64,000 nucleotides of DNA from Flavobacterium sp. DG2-3 (GCF_030730925.1 NZ_JAVAMB010000004.1:248001-312000); one strand, 5' to 3'; shown: positions 18,472 through 27,448, numbered from the stretch's first letter. Program-made: numbers and translations. The notes: generated by a model not told the origin, from the sequence alone.

Positions 18472-20706
18472 ATGATTGCATTAAATGCTGCTGAAACTAC
18501 ACACCATTTACAACCTTTAATTAGTGATTTAGGATTAATCCTAATGACTGCCGGAATTGCTGTTCTATTATTTAGAAGATTAAAACAGCCCTTGGTTTTA
18601 GGTTACCTGATTGCAGGATTTTTAGCCGGAAACCATTTTGATTTTTTCCCTTCTATCACCGATATGAAAAGTGTTGAAGTCTGGGCAGAAATTGGGGTTA
18701 TATTTTTACTTTTCAGTTTAGGACTCGAATTCAGCTTCAAGAAACTAATGAAGGTTGGAGGGACTTCGTCTGTTACCGCCATAACACAGATTTTATTCAT
18801 GACCGTAATTGGTTATGGTGTCGGACAGTGGATGGGCTGGGGAAAAATGGATAGTATTTTCTTGGGAGCAACACTCTCTATTTCCTCTACAACCATTATT
18901 ATTAGAGCTTTTGATGAATTGGGTGTGAAAGGAAAAAAGTTCGTCGGAATTGTTTTTGGAGCTTTAATTGTAGAAGATATTGTCGCTATTCTAATGCTGG
19001 TTTTATTATCGACCATTGCGGTAAGCGATCAGGTTTCAGGAACTCAATTATTACAATCTGTTTTAAAATTAATTTTCTTTTTAATTATCTGGTTCTTAGG
19101 AGGAATATTTATTATTCCAACCATTTTCAAGAAAGCAAAACACCTTATGACAGACGAAATGCTGCTTATTATTTCGTTGGCATTGTGCTTAATGATGGTT
19201 ATTTTTGCATCAAATGTTGGGTTTTCTCCCGCTTTAGGAGCCTTCATAATGGGGTCTATTATTGCTGAAACTACAATGGCAGAAAAAATCGAACATTTAA
19301 TTCAGCCTGTAAAAGACTTTTTTGGTGCCGTTTTCTTTGTATCTGTCGGAATGTTAATTAATCCTGTAACGTTGGTTAATTATGCACTTCCAGTTGCCAT
19401 CATTACATTATTGACCATTTTCGGAAAAGCTTTCAGTTCTTCTATTGGAGCATTGATTTCTGGTCAGCCGTTAAAACAATCTGTTCAAACCGGAATGAGT
19501 CTGGCACAAATTGGGGAGTTTTCGTTTATTATTGCAACTCTCGGAATGACTTTAAAAGTAACTAGTGATTTCTTATACCCGATTATCGTTGCTGTATCAG
19601 CAATTACCACATTTACTACACCATTCTTAATTAAATATTCAGAGCGATTTGCTTTCTTTTTAGAATCAAAAATGCCTAAAAGATGGGTTAAAAATATCAA
19701 TCGCTATAGTGTAAATGCTCAAGCGATTAAATCGGTCAGCACTTGGCAGATTGTGCTTCGCTCTTCGATTACACAAATTATTCTTCATACTATCATTATT
19801 ACAGCTATTATATTATTGTCATCCAAATTTGTAGCACCATTGGTTGCCGATACCAGATTCGGAAATACTTTGGCTGCTTTGCTGACTCTAGTTGTAATTG
19901 CACCTTTTTTATGGGCACTTTCGCTTCGTCGTGTAAAAGTTGATGAAGTAGAAGCTCTTTGGGAAGAACGAAAATACCGTGGCGCACTTTTAATGCTTAT
20001 TTTAATACGAATGAGTCTTGGTTTATTCTTCGTTGGTTTTTTATTGAATATTTTCTTCTCTCCTTTGGTTGCTTTTGTAGCACTTATTATTGCAATTGGA
20101 GCGTATCAAATATTCCCTAAAAAACTAAATGAGCAGTACCATAAAATTGAAAATCACTTTTTGAAAAACCTGAACGATCGTGAAAACAAAAAGATCGACA
20201 GAAGATATGCTAATTTAATGCCTTGGGACGGTCACATGTCTTTCTTCGAAATTAAAAAAGAATCTAATCTCGTTGGGCAAACTTTACAAGAGCTAAAAAT
20301 TCGTGAGCAGTTAGGAATTAATATCGCTTATATTAAAAGAGGAGATGTGACCATTCCGATTCCGACCAAAAACGAACGTTTATTTCCTGGTGACGAAATC
20401 TGCGTAATTGGAACTGATGCTCAGATTACAGAATTCACAAAATTCTTAACTCAAAATGAAACAGAACCACCTGGTAAAGTGGAAGAAACTGACATTGTTT
20501 TACGTCAGCTTGAAGTTTCTCAAGACGAATTCATTAAAAAAAGTATCGGCCAATTTAGAGCTAAAACAGACGGAATGGTTGTAGGAATTGAACGAAACGG
20601 AAATCGTATTCTAAATCCAGAATCTAGTTTAATATTAGAAAAAAATGATATTTTGTGGGTTGTTGGAGATAAGAGAAAAATGGCCGCTTTGTTGGCGGCG
20701 AAATAA
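18472..20706 (+). CDS. CPA2-family cation:proton antiporter (Kef-like) with RCK C-domains
   Basis: A 744-residue inner-membrane antiporter. Residues ~15-400 hold the roughly 12-helix Na/H-exchanger domain (LILMTAGIAVLLF, PLVLGYLIAGFLAG, SSTTIIIRAFDELGVKGK, GFSPALGAFIMGSIIAET). An additional hydrophobic block (~430-550) follows, and two RCK-C-like modules end the protein: LVGQTLQELKIREQLGI (~590) and FRAKTDGMVVGIERNG (~690), each ending in a GD-type loop. There is no TrkA-N nucleotide-binding domain, so ligand gating must act through the RCK-C pair. Expected role: K+/H+ or Na+/H+ exchange for pH and ion homeostasis. It follows the arginase-like gene closely. Confidence 0.9.
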   Translation: MIALNAAETTHHLQPLISDLGLILMTAGIAVLLFRRLKQPLVLGYLIAGFLAGNHFDFFPSITDMKSVEVWAEIGVIFLLFSLGLEFSFKKLMKVGGTSSVTAITQILFMTVIGYGVGQWMGWGKMDSIFLGATLSISSTTIIIRAFDELGVKGKKFVGIVFGALIVEDIVAILMLVLLSTIAVSDQVSGTQLLQSVLKLIFFLIIWFLGGIFIIPTIFKKAKHLMTDEMLLIISLALCLMMVIFASNVGFSPALGAFIMGSIIAETTMAEKIEHLIQPVKDFFGAVFFVSVGMLINPVTLVNYALPVAIITLLTIFGKAFSSSIGALISGQPLKQSVQTGMSLAQIGEFSFIIATLGMTLKVTSDFLYPIIVAVSAITTFTTPFLIKYSERFAFFLESKMPKRWVKNINRYSVNAQAIKSVSTWQIVLRSSITQIILHTIIITAIILLSSKFVAPLVADTRFGNTLAALLTLVVIAPFLWALSLRRVKVDEVEALWEERKYRGALLMLILIRMSLGLFFVGFLLNIFFSPLVAFVALIIAIGAYQIFPKKLNEQYHKIENHFLKNLNDRENKKIDRRYANLMPWDGHMSFFEIKKESNLVGQTLQELKIREQLGINIAYIKRGDVTIPIPTKNERLFPGDEICVIGTDAQITEFTKFLTQNETEPPGKVEETDIVLRQLEVSQDEFIKKSIGQFRAKTDGMVVGIERNGNRILNPESSLILEKNDILWVVGDKRKMAALLAAK

Positions 20707-20722
20707 GGTTCTGAGGTGCTGA

Positions 20723-20904
20723 GATGCTAAGCTTCTAAGGTGCTAAGTTTTTTTTGCCACTAAGACTCTAAGTCACGAAGCTTTGTCAGGCTGAACGAAG
20801 TCGAAGCCCGTGCACAGAAATTAAAAAAGCGCTGAGATTAATTTATAATCTCAGCGCTTTATATTTAAAAACTAAGAAGCTAAAAGCCTTAGAAGCTTAG
20901 CATC
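20723..20904. repeat. Nested inverted repeat, outer arms 18 bp
   Basis: GATGCTAAGCTTCTAAGG (20723-20740) is perfectly complementary to 20887-20904. CTAAG-rich words of the same kind occur at 23966-24002 and 44337-44463. The inside holds the terminator hairpin (20826-20860) and a TTTGTCAGGCTGAACGAAG element (~20783). Confidence 0.75.
20826..20860. terminator. Hairpin terminator between the antiporter and peroxiredoxin genes
   Basis: AAAGCGCTGAGATTA and TAATCTCAGCGCTTT form a perfect 15-bp stem with a 5-nt loop, between convergent genes. The T tract is short. Confidence 0.7.
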
Positions 20905-20918
20905 TTAGCAGCTCAAAA

Positions 20919-21557
20919 TCACTTATTCGGCTGCGGTGTTAAACGCAAATAAGGTTTAATCGGCGTGTGTCCTTTTGGGAATTTTGCTGGAATATCGCTG
21001 TCTGGAATTGCAGGAGCGATAACCACATCTTCTCCATCTTTCCAGTTTGCTGGAGTTGCAACGCTATAGTTTGCAGTCAATTGTAAACTGTCAATTACAC
21101 GAAGCAATTCGTCAAAATTTCTTCCTGTAGAAGCAGGATAAGTTAGCGTTAATTTAATTTTTTTATCTGGTCCGATCACAAAAACAGAACGCACAGTAAA
21201 TTTATCACTTGCATTTGGATGAAGCATATCGTATAAATTAGCTACTTTTTTATCCTCATCTGCAATGATTGGGAAATTTACTTCTGTATTTTGAGTCTCG
21301 TTAATATCTTTAATCCATTCTTTGTGCGAGTCTAAACCATCTACACTCAAAGCAATAACCTTAGTATTTCTTTTTTTGAATTCTGGAACATAGTTCGCTA
21401 CAGTTCCCAATTCAGTTGTACAAACCGGAGTAAAATCTGCTGGATGCGAAAATAAAACGCCCCATGAATCTCCTAACCATTCGTGAAAACTAATTGGTCC
21501 TTGTGTCGTTTCTGCCTGAAAATCTGGAGCTATATCGCCTAATCTTAATGTTGACAT
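20919..21557 (-). CDS. Peroxiredoxin, 1-Cys (Prx6) type
   Basis: A 212-residue thiol peroxidase that reduces hydrogen peroxide and organic peroxides. The peroxidatic cysteine lies in FSHPADFTPVCTTELG (Cys ~46); the PVCTTE motif with upstream HPADFT is typical of Prx6. It has the longer C-terminal dimerisation region of that class (VATPANWKDGEDVVIAPAI), and no resolving cysteine is present. It is cytosolic, with no signal peptide. It converges with the Kef-type antiporter across the nested inverted repeat at 20723-20904, and the 140 bp after its start are plain AT-rich sequence. Confidence 0.94.
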   Translation of the reverse strand: MSTLRLGDIAPDFQAETTQGPISFHEWLGDSWGVLFSHPADFTPVCTTELGTVANYVPEFKKRNTKVIALSVDGLDSHKEWIKDINETQNTEVNFPIIADEDKKVANLYDMLHPNASDKFTVRSVFVIGPDKKIKLTLTYPASTGRNFDELLRVIDSLQLTANYSVATPANWKDGEDVVIAPAIPDSDIPAKFPKGHTPIKPYLRLTPQPNK

Positions 21558-21702
21558 AATTTATCGTTTTTAGTTCCTCTAAAATTAATTAAAAAATACA
21601 TTTAGAAAACATCTAAAAATTAAAATAAAGTTAAAATTCTACTTGCTCTATATAATTAATTATTTTGGCACTGAAATAATCGATAAAAAAATATGAAATA
21701 AA

Positions 21703-21821
21703 AGAATCCGAAGGATTCAAATATTTATAGCACTTAATTCCCGCCACAGATATTTGACCCCGTAGGGGTCATACTCAAAGTCAGCATAAAATTCTATAAA
21801 CATTTGAATCCTTCGGATTCT
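21703..21821. repeat. Inverted repeat flanking a GACCCC/GGGGTC palindrome
   Basis: AGAATCCGAAGGATTCAAAT (21703-21722) is perfectly complementary to 21802-21821. Between them lies GACCCCGTAGGGGTC (21756-21770). The unit ends 4 bp from the stop codon of the AEC gene and looks like a composite REP/BIME-type element. Confidence 0.8.
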
Positions 21822-21824
21822 AAA

Positions 21825-22736
21825 TCAGATAAAATGTAAAACAAAATACCAGAAAGCCAATGTTATAAAAGAAATCGGAATACCGAAACCAATCATCATA
21901 CTGCTCAATTTTGGTTTTAACCCGTAAGTTGAGGCTAAGATTGCACCTGTGATCATTGGTGCCATAGCGGTTTCCATTATCGTAATTTTTATAACTTCAG
22001 AATGCTGGTTAAAAATAACTATATACAATACAAAGATTACAAAGGGAACTAAAAGCAATTTAAAGAAAAGTCCAAGACGTAGAAATTTCCAATGCTGACT
22101 TTTTCGATCAAATGTCAATTGCAAACCAACGGAAAGCAATGCCAACGGAGTTACCAAACTTCCGATTTTTAGCAATAGAGATTGCAGATTTTCATTCAAA
22201 TTATAATCGAAAATATTCATCAGACAAGCCAAAACAAACATGAGGAATGGCGGAAACAAAATAACTTTCTTCAAAATTCCCCAACCATTCGGACTTCCTT
22301 TAGAATAAAAAGCGGCAGTAAAAACGCCAAGTGTCGAAACCACCACAAAAGTTCCCGGCTGATCGACCAAAACAGCGGTTTCTAAACCTTTCTTTCCAAA
22401 CAAAGCCTCAATAATAGGATAACCAAGAAAAGAACTATTGCTTAAACCAGCCGTCAGAATCAGACATCCGATTAATTTGTTGGACCATCCATTTCTTCTT
22501 CCTAAAAAATGAAAAAATATAAAAGCCAGAATATAAGTAATCCACCCCGCTCCTATCGGAAACAGCAATTCACTGCTCCATTTTATTTTCGGAATATGAT
22601 ATAAAGTTATCGCAGGAAGGCAGAAATAAATAACGATTTTATTGAGTGTCTTATAAATATGAGTAGGAAATTGTTTTACGTGCTGTAAAACCAAACCTAG
22701 CGTAAGAAAGAAAAATATTAAAAGAAAGTTGTTCAT
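21825..22736 (-). CDS. AEC-family transporter (auxin efflux carrier type)
   Basis: A 303-residue inner-membrane protein with about ten hydrophobic segments, starting MNNFLLIFFFLTLGLVLQHV. The AEC fold is suggested by the symmetric halves and by PLALLSVGLQLTF and APMITGAILASTYGLKPKLSSMMIG in the second half. AEC carriers export organic acids such as malate; in plants they carry auxin. The specific substrate cannot be read. It is divergent from the Rrf2 regulator gene (117 bp apart), whose operator candidate lies in the shared spacer, so the carrier may be under the same control. Confidence 0.85.
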   Translation of the reverse strand: MNNFLLIFFFLTLGLVLQHVKQFPTHIYKTLNKIVIYFCLPAITLYHIPKIKWSSELLFPIGAGWITYILAFIFFHFLGRRNGWSNKLIGCLILTAGLSNSSFLGYPIIEALFGKKGLETAVLVDQPGTFVVVSTLGVFTAAFYSKGSPNGWGILKKVILFPPFLMFVLACLMNIFDYNLNENLQSLLLKIGSLVTPLALLSVGLQLTFDRKSQHWKFLRLGLFFKLLLVPFVIFVLYIVIFNQHSEVIKITIMETAMAPMITGAILASTYGLKPKLSSMMIGFGIPISFITLAFWYFVLHFI

Positions 22737-22811
22737 ATTATAAGATCAACACAAAAATAAGTATTTAAATTTTGAGGTAAAGAATTAATTTTTAGTTAAA
22801 TTAGTATTTTG

Positions 22812-22850
22812 TGTTACAAAAAGATGTAAATTTGTAACATATTTTATTAC
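22812..22850. promoter_or_regulatory. Candidate operator of the Rrf2 regulator
   Basis: TGTTACAAA (22812-22820) and TTTGTAACA (22831-22839) form a perfect inverted repeat, immediately followed by GTAACATATTTTATTAC (22834-22850). The latter 17-mer recurs with one change before the next gene (23284-23300). The site ends 3 bp before the regulator's ATG, well placed for autorepression. Confidence 0.6.
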
Positions 22851-22853
22851 AGT

Positions 22854-23261
22854 ATGATTTCAGGTAAATTTGCCATAACGATTCACATTCTTACTCTACT
22901 GCATAAATTCCCAAATGATTATTTGTCATCGGAGTTTATTGCGGGAAGTATCAATCTGAATCCTGTTTTGGTTCGAAAAGAAATTGCCAATTTAAAAGCA
23001 CATCATATTGTAGAAAGTAAAGAAGGAAAAAATGGCGGTACAAAATTGGCGGTAAACGCTGCTGAACTGACTTTAAAACAAATATTCGAAATGACCTTTG
23101 AAACCATTGGTTTAGGTTTTGCTAAAAATCAGCCGAATCCTGATTGCCCTGTTGGAAAAAATATTAATCAGCATTTGGAGAATTTATACAGCGAAATGAA
23201 TCAAAAAGTGAGTGCACAACTGGAAGGCATTTCATTGGAAGATTTTTCGAATCAATTTTAA
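22854..23261 (+). CDS. Rrf2-family transcriptional regulator (YwnA-like)
   Basis: A 135-residue winged-helix regulator. The N-terminal HTH spans about residues 1-60 (FAITIHILTLLHKF, then LSSEFIAGSINLNPVLVRKEIANLKAHHIVES), followed by the wing GKNGGTKLA typical of Rrf2 proteins. Only one cysteine is present (~100, NPDCPVGK), so it cannot carry the three-Cys FeS cluster of IscR or NsrR and is closer to the YwnA type, which may sense through a single thiol. Next to it is a YwnB-like oxidoreductase, the same pairing that defines ywnA/ywnB. Matching palindromic sites precede both genes. Confidence 0.88.
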   Translation: MISGKFAITIHILTLLHKFPNDYLSSEFIAGSINLNPVLVRKEIANLKAHHIVESKEGKNGGTKLAVNAAELTLKQIFEMTFETIGLGFAKNQPNPDCPVGKNINQHLENLYSEMNQKVSAQLEGISLEDFSNQF

Positions 23262-23283
23262 AACTATTTTTTTATCTTAAACT

Positions 23284-23300
23284 GTAACATTTTTTATTAC
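23284..23300 (+). promoter_or_regulatory. Second copy of the putative Rrf2 operator
   Basis: GTAACATTTTTTATTAC differs at one position from 22834-22850 and lies 18 bp before the ATG of the oxidoreductase gene. Its presence before both genes supports a shared repressor. Confidence 0.55.
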
Positions 23301-23318
23301 TAAATAAATTTATATATT

Positions 23319-23960
23319 ATGAAAATCGCACTTATTGGAGCTACAGGATTTGTAGGCTCAGCAATTTTAAACGAATTAGCAGACAGAAAACATGAAATTA
23401 CTGCTATTGCAAGAACTCCAAAAGATACAGCAAATGCAACTTGGATTGCCGCAGATATTTTTAATGTCGATGCTTTGGCAGAAATCTTAAAAGATCATGA
23501 TGCTGTTATTAATGCTTATAACCCAGGATGGACTAACCCAAATATTTATGATGACTTTTTAGCAGGTTCTAAAGCTATTCAAGAAGCGGTTAAAAAATCG
23601 GGTGTAAAACGTTTTATCACTATCGGTGGTGCAGGAAGTTTGTATGTTGCTCCAGATTTGCAAGCGGTTGATACTCCAGATTTTCCAAAAGAAATTTTCC
23701 CAGGTGCCAATGCCGCAAGACATTATTTAAATATTATTAAAGAAGAAAAAGATTTGGATTGGGCATTCTTTAGTCCTGCTTTCGAAATGCATGCCGGGAC
23801 TAAAACAGGTAGAACTGGAAAATACCGTTTAGGGTTAGAAAATCCTGTTTTCAACGATGAACAAAGAAGTATTCTTTCTGTAGAAGATTTAGCGGTTGTT
23901 ATTGCTGACGAAGTTGAAACTCCAAAACATCATCAAGTTCGTTTTACTGCTGGTTATTAA
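23319..23960 (+). CDS. NAD(P)-binding atypical SDR oxidoreductase (YwnB-like)
   Basis: A 213-residue atypical short-chain dehydrogenase starting with the Rossmann motif KIALIGATGFVGSAILNELA (GxxGxxG, residues ~7-13). Later blocks are VINAYNPGW, FITIGGAGSLYV and DWAFFSPAFEM, as in the NmrA/YwnB/biliverdin-reductase-B-like group. The Tyr-x-x-x-Lys pair is absent, which is normal for this branch. It follows the Rrf2 gene by 57 bp and shares its operator, so it is a probable redox- or electrophile-inducible reductase. The substrate is unknown. Confidence 0.87.
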   Translation: MKIALIGATGFVGSAILNELADRKHEITAIARTPKDTANATWIAADIFNVDALAEILKDHDAVINAYNPGWTNPNIYDDFLAGSKAIQEAVKKSGVKRFITIGGAGSLYVAPDLQAVDTPDFPKEIFPGANAARHYLNIIKEEKDLDWAFFSPAFEMHAGTKTGRTGKYRLGLENPVFNDEQRSILSVEDLAVVIADEVETPKHHQVRFTAGY

Positions 23961-23965
23961 TTTTT

Positions 23966-24163
23966 TCTAAGCTACTAAGGTACTAAGACGCTAAGGTTCT
24001 AAGTTTTTTTTAGCCACAAATTACACAAATTTCCACAAATTATTCTTCTGCTGATTTTGAATATAAAATTTGTGAAAATTTGTGCAATTCGTGGCTAACT
24101 TATTTTTCTCCTCATTTTGAACATAACAAATTAGTGGCAATTCGTGTAATTCGTGGCAAACTA
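23966..24163. repeat. Mixed interspersed repeats (CTAAG family plus GCCACGAATTACACGAA family)
   Basis: The 255-bp gap before meaB has a CTAAGnnnCTAAG run (23966-24002), then three copies related to GTGGCAATTCGTGTAATTCGTGGC in alternating orientation. The second family matches the arms at 12267-12360. Confidence 0.7.
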
Positions 24164-24168
24164 ACTTT

Positions 24169-24198
24169 TTGAAACTGTTTTTGTTTTCTTTACTTTTA
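24169..24198 (+). promoter_or_regulatory. Promoter of meaB, TTG-N19-TACTTTTA
   Basis: TTG at 24169-24171 and TACTTTTA at 24191-24198 are spaced by 19 bp, with one mismatch to TAnnTTTG, 17 bp before the GTG start. Confidence 0.6.
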
Positions 24199-24215
24199 CA
24201 AGAGAAAAAAATGCT

Positions 24216-25322
24216 GTGTCTGATTTAAGAAAACAATCGAGTGCTTTAAATGAAAAAGCTGGAATTTCGCCTCCTGAAATCACCAATATTTCGGCTATTA
24301 ATGAAATTAAAAACAGACGCAGACAGCAACCCACCTCTCAAGAATTAATTGATGGCATTGTACAAGGAAACAGAACTTCTTTAAGCCGTGCTATTACTTT
24401 AATTGAAAGCACTAATCCAGATCATTTTGAAAAAGCCAGCGAAGTTGTTCAAGGCTGTTTATCTCATGCCAATAAATCGATTCGAATTGGAATCACGGGT
24501 GTTCCTGGCGTTGGAAAAAGTACTTTTATTGAAGCTTTTGGAAAACATCTGACACAATTAGGAAAAAAAGTAGCAGTTTTGGCAGTTGATCCGAGCAGTT
24601 CACTTTCGCATGGAAGTATTCTGGGTGACAAAACTCGAATGGAAGAATTGGTTAAAGATGAAAATGCTTTTATTAGACCAAGTGCTTCTGGCAAAACTCT
24701 GGGCGGTGTCGCACGCAAAACCCGAGAAACGATTATTCTTTGCGAGGCCGCAGGTTTTGACACTATTATTATCGAAACGGTTGGCGTTGGACAAAGTGAA
24801 ACCGCAGTTCACAGTATGGTCGATTTCTTTCTGCTGTTAAAAATTTCTGGTGCTGGCGATGAACTTCAAGGCATTAAACGCGGTATTATGGAAATGGCTG
24901 ATGCCATCGTAATCAATAAAGCAGACGGCGACAATATAAAAAAGGCCAATCAGGCGAAAGTGGAATTTAATCGGGCGCTGCATTTATTTCCTCCAAAAAA
25001 ATCAAATTGGCAACCCAAAGTTACCACTTGCAGTTCGCTAACAAAAGACGGAATTCCTGAAGTTTGGAATACTATTTCAGATTATTTTGAATTGACAAAA
25101 GAAAGCGGCTTTTTCGAAGAAAAAAGAAATGAACAAAACCATTTCTGGATGATGGAAACCATCAACGAGCAATTGAAGCAAAATTTCTACAATCAACCCG
25201 AAATTATTTCACTATTAGAAGAAAGCAAAAAAGCAGTGCAAAACAATGAAATTTCATCATTTGCAGCTGCCCAGAATTTATTACAGTTGTATTTCCGTAA
25301 AAAAATTAAACCATATAAGTAA
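24216..25322 (+). CDS. meaB: Methylmalonyl-CoA mutase-associated GTPase MeaB
   Basis: A 368-residue G3E-type P-loop GTPase that loads and protects adenosylcobalamin in methylmalonyl-CoA mutase. Motifs: GITGVPGVGKSTFIE (~residues 88-102), VLAVDPSS, DKTRMEEL, RPSASGKTLGGVARKTRE, the switch ETVGVGQSE and the guanine motif NKADGD. The start is GTG (an ATG five bases earlier is out of frame). It fits functionally with the cobalamin adenosyltransferase at 7791-8360. Its last codons (IKPYK) lie within a palindromic AAACCATATAAGT repeat also found in the downstream spacer, so the C-terminus may have been reshaped by a repeat insertion. Confidence 0.95.
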   Translation: MSDLRKQSSALNEKAGISPPEITNISAINEIKNRRRQQPTSQELIDGIVQGNRTSLSRAITLIESTNPDHFEKASEVVQGCLSHANKSIRIGITGVPGVGKSTFIEAFGKHLTQLGKKVAVLAVDPSSSLSHGSILGDKTRMEELVKDENAFIRPSASGKTLGGVARKTRETIILCEAAGFDTIIIETVGVGQSETAVHSMVDFFLLLKISGAGDELQGIKRGIMEMADAIVINKADGDNIKKANQAKVEFNRALHLFPPKKSNWQPKVTTCSSLTKDGIPEVWNTISDYFELTKESGFFEEKRNEQNHFWMMETINEQLKQNFYNQPEIISLLEESKKAVQNNEISSFAAAQNLLQLYFRKKIKPYK

Positions 25323-25470
25323 TATAAGTTCATTTAATTACTATGACTTTAATTTTCTCAATCCCTCATATGATCATTTTTTTTGATTTTCTTAAAAAAA
25401 ACAAACCATATAAGTGTCATAGGTCCATTTAGCACTATGGCTTAATTTTCTTACATTACTTATATGGTTT
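25308..25470. repeat. AAACCATATAAGT repeats, two direct and one inverted
   Basis: Copies at 25308-25320 (inside the 3' end of meaB), 25403-25415 and, inverted, 25458-25470. The last two form perfect 13-bp arms between the convergent meaB and sulfatase-fold genes and could act as a weak terminator. Confidence 0.8.
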
Positions 25471-25477
25471 AAAAAAC

Positions 25478-27412
25478 TCATTTTTTCCTCAACTTATACT
25501 TGCTTTCCTTGTAAAGATTTCCAGCGGTAATGACGTGTGCTAAAGCGTCTTTTGCAAAATCTTCATTTAATTTTACTGGAACAAGAGTTGTATCGTTTTT
25601 AATTTCGAATTGAAGCGGTTTCAAATTCGGTTGCATGATAACAACTTGGTTTTCTACTCTAAAAGCATTGATGTCATTAAACTGCATGATAGATCTTCCT
25701 TTTACTTTCGGATCTAATTTCGTTAAATTTCGTCCTACCATTGGCGTTTCAAACGGAATTCCTAAATACCCCAATAATGTTGGCGGAATATCAATCTGAC
25801 TTGCTAAACGATTGTAAACAGCTCCTTTTGCAACTCCTGGCCCCATAATAAATGCTGGAATATGGAATTTATTTATTGGAACTAAATTCTTACCGTACGT
25901 TCTCGTATTATGATCTGCGATAACGATGAAAATTGTGTTTTTGAAATAAGCCTCTTTTTTAGCCATTTCGAAGAATTTCCCAATCGAGAAATCGGCATAT
26001 TTCATGGCGTTATTTACCGTCGCAGGCTTTTTATCGTAAGGCTTTATTCTTCCTGCCGGATATTCAAAAGGTTCATGATTTGAAGTCGAAAACATTAAAG
26101 AGAAAAATGGCTTGTCTCCTTTCGATTTAAAATACTGATTGGCTTTGGTTACTAAATCTTCATCAGAATAGCCCCAAGTTCCTTTAAAGGCATATTTATT
26201 TCCATCCGATTCAAAATCTTCCTGATCTACAATATCACTGAAACCATTTCCGTTGAAGAAAGAAGCCATATTGTCAAAATTTGCCATTCCGCCATAAATG
26301 AAACTGGTTTCGTAACCTTTTTGTTTTAATGCTTCCGCTAAAGTAAAAAATCCTTGTTGCGAGTTTCCAAGCTTTACAACACTTTCTGATGGCGAAGGCA
26401 AAAATCCTGTTACGACAGCTTCAATTCCGCGGACGCTTCTAGTTCCTGTGCAATATAAATTGGTAAACAAAGTTCCTTCTTTAGACAATTTGTCAAATTC
26501 TGGCGTTAAGGGTTTACCGCCTAAAATTCCAACATATTCTGCACCTAAACTTTCTTGCAAAAAGATAACCAGATTATACGGTTTCGCTTTAGCAGAATCT
26601 GGTTGCTGCACATGCAAAAACGGAATTTCAGCATCGGTAAAATCGTTTGGACCTGCAACCATGTATTTCTTTACACGAGCAATCGCTTCGGCTTCATCCA
26701 TTTTACCATACATTTTAGTATTCCCTTCATTTTTGATCGAATAAGCCGCAAAGGCAACCGTATAAAATGAATTTAATCCCAAAGTATTGGTTAACTGATC
26801 TGTAGAAAAAACAGCATTGCTGGCATTAATTGGTCGTTTTGAAGTCAAGCTCGAGCGCGCTCCAAAAAACAATAAAAAAGCCACTAATGGAAAAACCATT
26901 AATTTGAATTTATAATCTGCACTTGTGGTATAGAATAATTGTTTTCCCTTTTTGAAAGCAAAATAAAGTACCACTCCCAAAATAAGGAAAGTCACAATGA
27001 TAGAAGTCAGATAACTTTTTACAAGCATTCCGACTACTTCTTTTGGATAAATTAGATAATCTAAGAAAATCTTGTTCGGGCGAGTATCGTATTGTTTCAC
27101 AAAATCTGGCGAAGCCAATTCTACAAAAAGAATTAGAAACAGAAACAGAAAACTATAAATTACCAAAAATTTGTTGGTAAATTTTATCCACTTATTCGGC
27201 AGAAAAGTAATCAGTAATGCTGGAAGAAACGACAAATAACAAAGTAATATCAAATCCATTCGAAGACCGATCGGAAAAATATACCAGAAATCTGGCGTCT
27301 GCACTACTCTTTCTTTAAAAAGAAAAAATAAAAATATCCGGCTCAGAGTTGTAATCAACAATCCGATTGCAATAAAACTAAAAACCGGTTTTAAAAAACG
27401 TAATTTTTTCAT
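25478..27412 (-). CDS. LtaS-like membrane phosphoglycerol transferase/sulfatase-fold protein
   Basis: A 644-residue inner-membrane protein with about five N-terminal helices (residues ~10-190, including FSFIAIGLLITTLSRIFLF and FLVIYSFLFLFLILFVE). A large periplasmic alkaline-phosphatase-superfamily domain follows. YCTGTRSVRGIEAVVTGF contains the presumed nucleophilic Thr, and VIADHNTR and SNHEPFEYP are metal-site regions. LIIFLQESLGAEY-like sequence marks the first metal strand. The family includes lipoteichoic-acid synthase and phosphoglycerol/phosphoethanolamine transferases that decorate glycans or lipids. In a Gram-negative, periplasmic decoration is likelier than LTA. A 75-residue acidic gene lies 36 bp upstream. 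Confidence 0.86.
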   Translation of the reverse strand: MKKLRFLKPVFSFIAIGLLITTLSRIFLFFLFKERVVQTPDFWYIFPIGLRMDLILLCYLSFLPALLITFLPNKWIKFTNKFLVIYSFLFLFLILFVELASPDFVKQYDTRPNKIFLDYLIYPKEVVGMLVKSYLTSIIVTFLILGVVLYFAFKKGKQLFYTTSADYKFKLMVFPLVAFLLFFGARSSLTSKRPINASNAVFSTDQLTNTLGLNSFYTVAFAAYSIKNEGNTKMYGKMDEAEAIARVKKYMVAGPNDFTDAEIPFLHVQQPDSAKAKPYNLVIFLQESLGAEYVGILGGKPLTPEFDKLSKEGTLFTNLYCTGTRSVRGIEAVVTGFLPSPSESVVKLGNSQQGFFTLAEALKQKGYETSFIYGGMANFDNMASFFNGNGFSDIVDQEDFESDGNKYAFKGTWGYSDEDLVTKANQYFKSKGDKPFFSLMFSTSNHEPFEYPAGRIKPYDKKPATVNNAMKYADFSIGKFFEMAKKEAYFKNTIFIVIADHNTRTYGKNLVPINKFHIPAFIMGPGVAKGAVYNRLASQIDIPPTLLGYLGIPFETPMVGRNLTKLDPKVKGRSIMQFNDINAFRVENQVVIMQPNLKPLQFEIKNDTTLVPVKLNEDFAKDALAHVITAGNLYKESKYKLRKK

Positions 27413-27448
27413 TAAAATAGTATAAGAACGTAAAATCAGAAAAACAGA

